Source: CAYVZU01 sp964455935 (GTDB taxonomy: Bacteria; Fibrobacterota; CAYVZU01). From it: a stretch of DNA of 20,200 bases. Under the pieces are notes generated by a model, which was given only the letters and a program-made list of their open reading frames with translations, ran no database searches and was not told the DNA's origin. Location: positions 1-20,200 of the forward strand of contig CAYVZU010000068.1 in assembly GCA_964455935.1 (NCBI GenBank), written 5' to 3'. How positions within the stretch are numbered: position 1 is the stretch's first letter; the number at the start of each line of letters is the position of its first letter. Shown here one piece after another: positions 15,515 through 20,200 of the stretch. Made by a program: the position numbers and the translations under genes.

Positions 15515-16537
15515 ATGCCGGAAAAATCCCCAGGTAAGATTCCCTACGGCCGGATTGTGAAGATCGACCGGATGCTGCATTCGGGCAAATTCCCGCCGCT
15601 TTCGGAACTGGTGGAGAAGTTTAACGTATCGCAGCGGACGCTGGAACGGGATATCGAATGCCTGCGCGACTACTTTGGCGCGCCGCTGGTTTTTGATCGC
15701 AACAACAAGGTCTACCGATACAGCAACAAGGACTACCGCCTGCCCGCAATCCTGCTTAGGCAGGAAGAAATGGTGACGTTGCTGATGGCCGAGCGGCTCA
15801 TGCGCCAATATGCCGGAACGCCGTTCGAGCCCATTGTCCAGCAAACCTTCAATCACCTGGTGGCCATGCTGCCCGATCAGGCCTGCATTTCCGTGGATCC
15901 CACAACCCTGTGCAAGGCTATTGTTTTTGAGCAGGGTGTGCCCATTCGCGAATATGCATTGCCGGTGTTTAATATCCTGCTGGAAGCCATTATACAGCGG
16001 ATGCGGGTTGAGATCGTGTATCACACGGTCCAGGGCAACCGGGAGGAGGCCACCCGGTTCGTCGATCCGTATCACATCACAAACATGGCGGGGGAGTGGT
16101 ATCTGATCGCGTACTGCACTCGTCAGCGCATTGTGCGCAACTACCATCTGGCGCGTATCCGGGAAGCCTACCTGCTTGAGATTCCCTATGAGCCGCCCGT
16201 TAATTTCGATCCGCTGAAGCACACGGCCTCCACGCTGGGCCGGATTGCGGGAGATGACCGGGAGGCGGTGGTTCTACGACTTTTTCCGGCGGCCTCCCGA
16301 TGGGCCAAAGAGAAGGTGTGGCACTTCACGCAAAAATTCGACCGCCTTCTCGATGATGGCAGCGTGGTGTTTCGAATGGAGTTGTCGCGCGATGCTTCCA
16401 CCCGCGAAGCGCTGCGGCGCTGGGTTCTGCAATTTGGCGATGAGGCGGAAGTGCTGGAGCCCGGTTGGCTGCGAAAGGAAATTCACGAAAAGCTGGGCCG
16501 TGCCCAAGCGCTGTATGGGGGGGCGGCCCCCACCTGA
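15515..16537 (+). CDS. WYL-domain transcriptional regulator
   Basis: A 340-residue DNA-binding protein. The N-terminus has a DeoR/HTH_11-type winged helix, KFPPLSELVEKFNVSQRTLE then RDIECLRDYFGAPLVFDR. The middle is a WYL domain, with VEIVYHTVQGNREEATRFVD and then EWYLIAYCTRQRIVRNYHLARI; the W-Y-L triplet is seen directly. A C-terminal WCX extension runs from about DREAVVLRLFPAASR to the end. WYL domains sense ligands, in some cases nucleic acid, and many control DNA-damage or defence genes; no such gene lies beside it here. The start is uncertain: ATG at 15515 is chosen, with a GTG at 15479 adding 12 residues, and neither has a clear ribosome-binding site. It is divergent from hisS; its target is unknown. 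Confidence 0.88.
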   Translation: MPEKSPGKIPYGRIVKIDRMLHSGKFPPLSELVEKFNVSQRTLERDIECLRDYFGAPLVFDRNNKVYRYSNKDYRLPAILLRQEEMVTLLMAERLMRQYAGTPFEPIVQQTFNHLVAMLPDQACISVDPTTLCKAIVFEQGVPIREYALPVFNILLEAIIQRMRVEIVYHTVQGNREEATRFVDPYHITNMAGEWYLIAYCTRQRIVRNYHLARIREAYLLEIPYEPPVNFDPLKHTASTLGRIAGDDREAVVLRLFPAASRWAKEKVWHFTQKFDRLLDDGSVVFRMELSRDASTREALRRWVLQFGDEAEVLEPGWLRKEIHEKLGRAQALYGGAAPT

Positions 16538-16691
16538 AACTCCAAGATTTTTATAGAGCGCATCTCAAAAAGGCTTTCTGGCATCGCCCGGCTGCAAACG
16601 CCGCTTTCTCGCTTCGCTCGAAATGACATTGGAACGTAAGTCTTGCAGATTGTCTTGGACTTCGGCAATTCGGAGCTGCGCGCCCCAAAAC
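16538..16691. other. Convergent spacer with intergenic repeat sequence
   Basis: The 154 bp between the WYL gene and the STAS gene contain the second 32-bp repeat copy (16558-16589), then a tract around 16600-16627 reading TTTCTCGCTTCGCTCGAAAT on the plus strand. The reverse complement, TGTCATTTCGAGCGAAGCGAG, belongs to a type of dispersed intergenic sequence I know from many bacterial genomes. No gene is supported here. A strong terminator is not visible. Confidence 0.5.
16558..16589 (+). repeat. 32-bp intergenic repeat, copy 2
   Basis: Identical to 5645-5676 across all 32 bases and in the same orientation. It begins 21 bases after the WYL stop codon. Confidence 0.8.
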
Positions 16692-17378
16692 TCACGAACA
16701 GCTTTTTAGCTCCCGTTCTGACTCGAAGATATTCAGGGCCTTCTCGATCTCAAGTATTTCCAGCCGGCTCCGGACCTCGGGGGTAAGCCCGACCAAGGCA
16801 AGCATTCCGCTTTTCTGGGCCAGGATTTTGGTCCATCGCACGACAACCCCAATGGCCTCGCTGTAGACATGCTCGACTCCGCTCAGGTTGAGGGCGATCC
16901 GCCGACTTCCCTGCTCGTAAAGATCGGTCACTAATTCGTCGAATTGGTGAAAACCACAGAAGACATTGAAGCTCTCATGAAGGTCAACGATCTTGAACGA
17001 GTGGGCATCCCGAACCGTGAACTCGATGCTACGTTTCTTGGCCTTTGACAATTCGTTAAGAAACTCCTGCTCCGATTCAAAGAACCGGATGATCGTGTTC
17101 AGGTGCACAAGAAACAGCTTCTCGCGAAGATGCGTATTGTTGATGATCACTCCAAAGGACCCGCCGGTGGTCGCGATTCGTTTCCACAGTGATACAAAAA
17201 GTCCGATGGTGTAGCTGGTTACGTGGGAAATGTCCTGCAGATTAAGAATGATGTCTTTGCACCCGTCATCGATCAGGCGCATGGCCTTTTTGCGGAATTC
17301 GTAGGACTCTTCCTCGGTAACCTGGCCCGTAATCGTGGCGACCCGAAAGGTGTCTACTTCTCGGTAGGATACATTCAT
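16692..17378 (-). CDS. Tandem STAS-domain protein (anti-sigma antagonist-like)
   Basis: A 228-residue protein built of two STAS domains, the fold of SpoIIAA-type anti-sigma factor antagonists. Domain 1 (about 3-110) has VDTFRVATITGQVTEEESYE and KDIILNLQDISHVTSYTIGL; domain 2 (about 118-225) has SRRIALNLSGVEHVYSEAIG. In each, the Ser at the usual phosphorylation place is kept (Ser55 and Ser173), but the Asp before it and the Gly after it are changed, so partner-switch control may be altered. No sigma factor, RsbW-type kinase or phosphatase lies nearby. ATG at 17378 is chosen by domain start; a GTG at 17432 would add 18 residues. The gene is divergent from the CNNM gene. Confidence 0.8.
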   Translation of the reverse strand: MNVSYREVDTFRVATITGQVTEEESYEFRKKAMRLIDDGCKDIILNLQDISHVTSYTIGLFVSLWKRIATTGGSFGVIINNTHLREKLFLVHLNTIIRFFESEQEFLNELSKAKKRSIEFTVRDAHSFKIVDLHESFNVFCGFHQFDELVTDLYEQGSRRIALNLSGVEHVYSEAIGVVVRWTKILAQKSGMLALVGLTPEVRSRLEILEIEKALNIFESERELKSCS

Positions 17379-17384
17379 AATCAC

Positions 17385-17416
17385 AGAATATATTCTCTTT
17401 TGGTTTGGGGGTACAA
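17385..17416 (-). promoter_or_regulatory. Candidate promoter and 12-bp palindrome before the STAS gene
   Basis: AGAATATATTCT (17385-17396) is a perfect 12-bp palindrome starting 7 bases before the STAS ATG. On the minus strand it contains TATATT (plus 17387-17392), with TTGTAC (plus 17411-17416) 18 bases further up. If this is the promoter, the mRNA would have almost no leader and the palindrome would be an operator across the -10. This is inference. Confidence 0.35.
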
Positions 17417-17468
17417 AAGGAAGCGCCGACACCGCTCGGAGCGCGCGGCTTATTGCGTCCTTTTTGAC

Positions 17469-17498
17469 TTGCCATTCCTATGAAATGTAGCTTACTAT
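17469..17498 (+). promoter_or_regulatory. Candidate sigma-70-type promoter for the CNNM/CBS gene
   Basis: TTGCCA (17469-17474), an 18-bp gap and TACTAT (17493-17498) make a fair -35/-10 pair about 65 bases before the CNNM ATG. The match is seen; use as a promoter is inferred. Confidence 0.35.
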
Positions 17499-17563
17499 AC
17501 CAGCTTTGCTAAGTCGCCCAGGACACGGCAGCGGACCTTTCGAACCACTTCAGGAGAACCTGA

Positions 17564-18631
17564 ATGACCGCGTTGATTCTGGTTGTTGTGATTGTCGTCT
17601 GTATTTCTTTTGCCTGCTCTTTCACTGAAGCGGCCCTTTATGCGGTAGGGCCCGCCTATGTCCGTCTGCTTCGTGAAAAGGGCACCCGGACAGGACGCAT
17701 TCTGGTCCGGTTCAAAGAGAACATGGATAAGCCGATTTCGGCGATCCTGATCATGAACACCATTGCCAATGTGGGTGGAGCCGGGATTGCCGGCGCCATT
17801 GCCGTGGAAATTTGGGGCGAACGGGGGGTTGCGCTGGTTTCGATTTTGTTTACCGGTTTGATTCTGCTGTGTGGCGAAGTGATTCCAAAAGTGATTGGCG
17901 TCGCATTTCACCGGAAAGCGGCAGTTCTCTACGCCTTTCCCTTAAGCGTGGCCACCCGCGTGCTGGCGCCGATCATTTGGTTCACCGGCCGCATTGCGGT
18001 TTTGTTTCGCGGCAACCCAACGATGCTGCAGGCGCCCGAAGAAGAAATTATGGCCTTGACTCATATCAGTGCCGAAGAAGGCAGCATACTGCCGATCGAG
18101 AAGCAGATTATCACGCACACGCTGGCCTTGAACAACGTGGCCGCGGGCTCCATCATGACGCCCCGGACCGTTCTTCTGGCCGTCGATGGCAACCGCAATA
18201 TCGGCGAATTCGCGAAAGAAGCCGTCCAGTGGAAGCACTCGCGCATTCCCGTCTACGAAGAGCAGATCGAAAATATTGTGGGAATGATATTCCGGCGCGA
18301 AGTGTTGGGCGCCATCCTTGGAGAACAGGATCTGGACCGGCCCATCAAGGCATTGGCCAAGCCTATGCATCTTGTTCCGGAGATGATCACCGGCGATAAG
18401 CTGCTTAATGAGTTTCTGCGCTTGAAATCACATTTGTTTGGCGTTGTTGACGAGTATGGTGAAATCATCGGGGTTGTTTCGCTGGAAGATGTGATCGAGA
18501 CGCTTCTGGGAACCGAAATTTTGGATGAAACCGACTCTGTGGCCGATATGCAAGAGCTGGCCCGCCGAAAATGGAAGGAGCGGAGTGCTCTGCGCCACAA
18601 GGGCGATAAAATCAGCAGGGCACCTCTATAA
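17564..18631 (+). CDS. CNNM/CBS-pair membrane protein (HlyC/CorB family), short form
   Basis: A 355-residue member of the CNNM (DUF21) plus CBS family, which in other bacteria moves or regulates Mg2+ and other divalent ions; older annotations say hemolysin. Seen: helix 1 (1-22) with CSFTEAALYAV; NTIANVGGAG (65-74); helix 3 with GEVIPK (104-109); helix 4 (about 122-146); the acidic EEEIMALTHISAEEGSILPIEKQIITH in pieces (159-185); IMTPR (197-201); then two CBS motifs ending with LFGVVDEYGEIIGVVSLEDVIE. The C-terminal CorC_HlyC domain is missing; only about 35 residues follow the second CBS, against roughly 100 in typical members. ATG at 17564 is preceded by AGGAGA. It ends 85 bp from convergent folD. 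Confidence 0.9.
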   Translation: MTALILVVVIVVCISFACSFTEAALYAVGPAYVRLLREKGTRTGRILVRFKENMDKPISAILIMNTIANVGGAGIAGAIAVEIWGERGVALVSILFTGLILLCGEVIPKVIGVAFHRKAAVLYAFPLSVATRVLAPIIWFTGRIAVLFRGNPTMLQAPEEEIMALTHISAEEGSILPIEKQIITHTLALNNVAAGSIMTPRTVLLAVDGNRNIGEFAKEAVQWKHSRIPVYEEQIENIVGMIFRREVLGAILGEQDLDRPIKALAKPMHLVPEMITGDKLLNEFLRLKSHLFGVVDEYGEIIGVVSLEDVIETLLGTEILDETDSVADMQELARRKWKERSALRHKGDKISRAPL

Positions 18632-18716
18632 ATTGGTTTTCGTCATGATCACCGAACGATTCGAAGCACAGGATGTGCGAAGAACACTTGCCGAAGGCCC
18701 GCGAGCCGGGAAAGAT

Positions 18717-19592
18717 CTATTGGCGTGACGCTGCCTTCACTGTATTGGCGAGCAGCATTGTAATGGTCATGGGGCCCACGCCTCTGGGTACCGGTGTAAT
18801 CATTGCGGCCTTTTGCAGGACCGCTTCGAAATCAACGTCGCCCACAAGTCGATATCCTCTCTTCGCAGTTGAATCGTCCACGCGGCTGACGCCCACATCG
18901 ATCACCACGGCGCCCGCCTTCACCATGTCCGCGGTAATGGTGCGGGGCCGGCCCATGGCCGCAATCAGAATGTCGGCCTGCCGTGTGAAAGAGCCGATGT
19001 CCCGGGTGCCGGTGTGGCAGACCGTGACGGTGGCGTTGCCGCCTTCGCGCTTTTGCATGAGAAGATTGGCCAGCGGCTTTCCCACCAGGTTGCTGCGGCC
19101 GACGATGACAGCGTGAGCGCCGGCCGTGCGCACGCCGCTGCGCTGAAGCAGGACCACCACTCCGTGCGGAGTGCAAGGTAGGAATGTGTCCAGCCCGGCC
19201 ATCAGCCTCCCCATGTTCACGGGGTGCAACCCGTCCACATCCTTGGCCGGAGAAATGGCGTTGACCACCTCGGTTTCATCGAGATGCGGTGGAAGTGGAA
19301 TCTGCACCAGAATTCCGTGAATCCGGGCATCACTATTCAGACGATCAATCAACGAGAGGACTTCCTGGCGGGCGGCCGTGCCTGGCAGTCGATGGACTTG
19401 GGAGAAAATGCCGATTTCCGTGCTGGCCCGCTCTTTCCCCGTCACATAGGAGATCGAGGCCGGATCGTCGCCAACCAGCACAACGGCCAGCCCGGGCAGC
19501 ACGCCCCGTTCTTTGAGGCCCTCGATGCGGGCCTTCAGTTCCATTCGTACCTGCTGGGCAATCACGGTTCCGTCAATGATTTGCGCTGGCAT
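18717..19592 (-). CDS. folD: Bifunctional methylene-THF dehydrogenase / methenyl-THF cyclohydrolase
   Basis: FolD interconverts 5,10-methylene-THF and 10-formyl-THF through methenyl-THF, with NADP(H), in the cytoplasm. The 291-residue length is normal. Seen: SISYVTGKERAS (47-57) with the Y-x3-K pair (Tyr49, Lys53); VQIPLPPH (96-103); DVDGLHPVNMGRL (118-130); PCTPHGVVVLL (139-149); the Rossmann motif VIVGRSNLVGKP (162-173); and the terminal PVPRGVGPMT. ATG at 19592 follows GGGAGC. It is the second gene of a minus-strand operon, 23 bp after fhs, so formate can be carried from formyl-THF to methylene-THF by adjacent gene products. Confidence 0.97.
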   Translation of the reverse strand: MPAQIIDGTVIAQQVRMELKARIEGLKERGVLPGLAVVLVGDDPASISYVTGKERASTEIGIFSQVHRLPGTAARQEVLSLIDRLNSDARIHGILVQIPLPPHLDETEVVNAISPAKDVDGLHPVNMGRLMAGLDTFLPCTPHGVVVLLQRSGVRTAGAHAVIVGRSNLVGKPLANLLMQKREGGNATVTVCHTGTRDIGSFTRQADILIAAMGRPRTITADMVKAGAVVIDVGVSRVDDSTAKRGYRLVGDVDFEAVLQKAAMITPVPRGVGPMTITMLLANTVKAASRQ

Positions 19593-19615
19593 GGGTGCTC
19601 CCTTTTTCGTTCGGT

Positions 19616-20200
19616 CTAAAACAATCCAACGGTATTGCCGTCGTTGTCCAGATCAATATTTTCCGCCGAGGGCATTTGGGGCAACCCGGGCATGGTCATG
19701 ATATCACCCGCGAGAACCACGACAAATTCGGCGCCCGCCGAGAGCCGGATATCCTGCAAGGGCACATCGAATTTCCGGGGTCTTCCACGAAGGCCCGGAT
19801 CCGTTGAGAGAGAATATTGCGTCTTTGCCATACAGACCGGCAGGCGGCCGTAGCCTGATTCCTGCAATGATTTGAATTTGGCGCGCAGTTTCTTGTCGGC
19901 CAGAATTTCGATTGCGCCGTAAATTTCCCGCGCAATCATTTCGGTTTTTTCCCAAAGTGTGGAATCGTCTTTGTAAAGAAATTGGAAATCGCCGGCGGTG
20001 CCTTCGGCCAAAGAAATCACGGCACGGGCCAGGTCCTCGGCCCCGCGGCCTCCCTTTTCCCAATGATCGGTTCGCACGACCTCAACGCCCAAATGGCCGC
20101 ACTTTTCCTGGACCAGCCTGATTTCATCGTCCGTATCGGATGAAAACCGGTTGACCGCCACAAGGACCGGAACGCCAAATCGGCGCAGGTTCTCAACATG
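19616..20200 (-). CDS. fhs: Formate-tetrahydrofolate ligase, C-terminal part (cut by window edge)
   Basis: The frame is open to the window's right edge and gives the last 194 residues of formyl-THF synthetase, which joins formate to THF using ATP. Seen: HVENLRRFGVPVLVAVNRFS at the edge, like the family's H.eN...FG.pvvVaiN.F; DTDDEI; DHWEKGGRGAEDLA; YGRLPVCMAKTQYSLS, the strongly conserved late block; and the ending GDIMTMPGLPQMPSAENIDLD. The full enzyme is about 550-560 residues, so roughly two thirds lie to the right. A GTG at 20161 is internal, not the start. It is upstream of folD in one operon. Together they may serve one-carbon supply or part of the methyl branch of acetyl-CoA synthesis; the window cannot tell which. 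Confidence 0.96.
   Translation of the reverse strand, partial: HVENLRRFGVPVLVAVNRFSSDTDDEIRLVQEKCGHLGVEVVRTDHWEKGGRGAEDLARAVISLAEGTAGDFQFLYKDDSTLWEKTEMIAREIYGAIEILADKKLRAKFKSLQESGYGRLPVCMAKTQYSLSTDPGLRGRPRKFDVPLQDIRLSAGAEFVVVLAGDIMTMPGLPQMPSAENIDLDNDGNTVGLF

Noticed and set aside
15515..16537. WYL regulator as sign of a defence island
   Set aside because: WYL proteins often mark defence loci, but the neighbours here are hisS and a STAS protein; no nuclease, helicase, methylase or toxin is present.
16483..16695. A minus-strand frame containing MSFRAKRESGV
   Set aside because: This peptide is the familiar false translation of the TCATTTCGAGCGAAGCGAG intergenic repeat, not a gene.

Overview
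The window looks like a stretch of bacterial chromosome, mostly housekeeping genes, from a Gram-negative-type organism of roughly mid-50s percent GC (estimated by eye). Signs of an outer membrane are indirect: a DUF4254 gene, a TPR protein with a signal peptide and a probable lipoprotein. The mix of DUF4254, a CdaA-type diadenylate cyclase, tilS-ftsH-folP-cdaA and fhs-folD would fit an uncultivated lineage of the FCB/PVC or candidate-phylum kind. I cannot name the phylum from sequence alone.

Layout. Positions 1-920 are eroded or rearranged: the C-terminal part of an Amidase_3 cell-wall amidase without a usable N-terminus, then a 42-codon remnant that resembles a sugar ABC permease. A GH28-like beta-helix protein (minus) and an AraC regulator (plus) follow, divergently arranged around a 225-bp control region that holds a near-identical 16-bp direct repeat. 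This end looks like the remains of a carbohydrate-use locus. From 3.5 to 5.5 kb come coaD, a small zinc-ribbon protein and a rhomboid protease. From 5.5 to 5.87 kb is a repeat-rich non-coding spacer. From 5.87 to 8.76 kb lie a DUF4254 protein, a TPR protein, a secreted or lipid-anchored protein and a GT-A-like glycosyltransferase candidate, all plausibly envelope-related.

From 8.8 to 14.0 kb runs a compact plus-strand cluster: tilS and ftsH overlap by 4 bp, then a 110-bp spacer with three possible hairpins, then folP and cdaA, which also overlap by 4 bp. hisS converges on cdaA across an imperfect inverted repeat. A WYL regulator diverges from hisS. A double-STAS protein and a CNNM/CBS membrane protein form another divergent pair. 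The right edge holds a minus-strand one-carbon operon, fhs (cut by the window end) followed by folD.

I found no convincing tRNA, rRNA, CRISPR array, transposase or phage gene. I also see no clear new multi-gene system. The signals most worth following are a 32-bp sequence repeated exactly in two intergenic spacers 10.9 kb apart, the permease remnant beside the GH28-like/AraC pair, the candidate AraC operator repeats, and the hairpins before folP.
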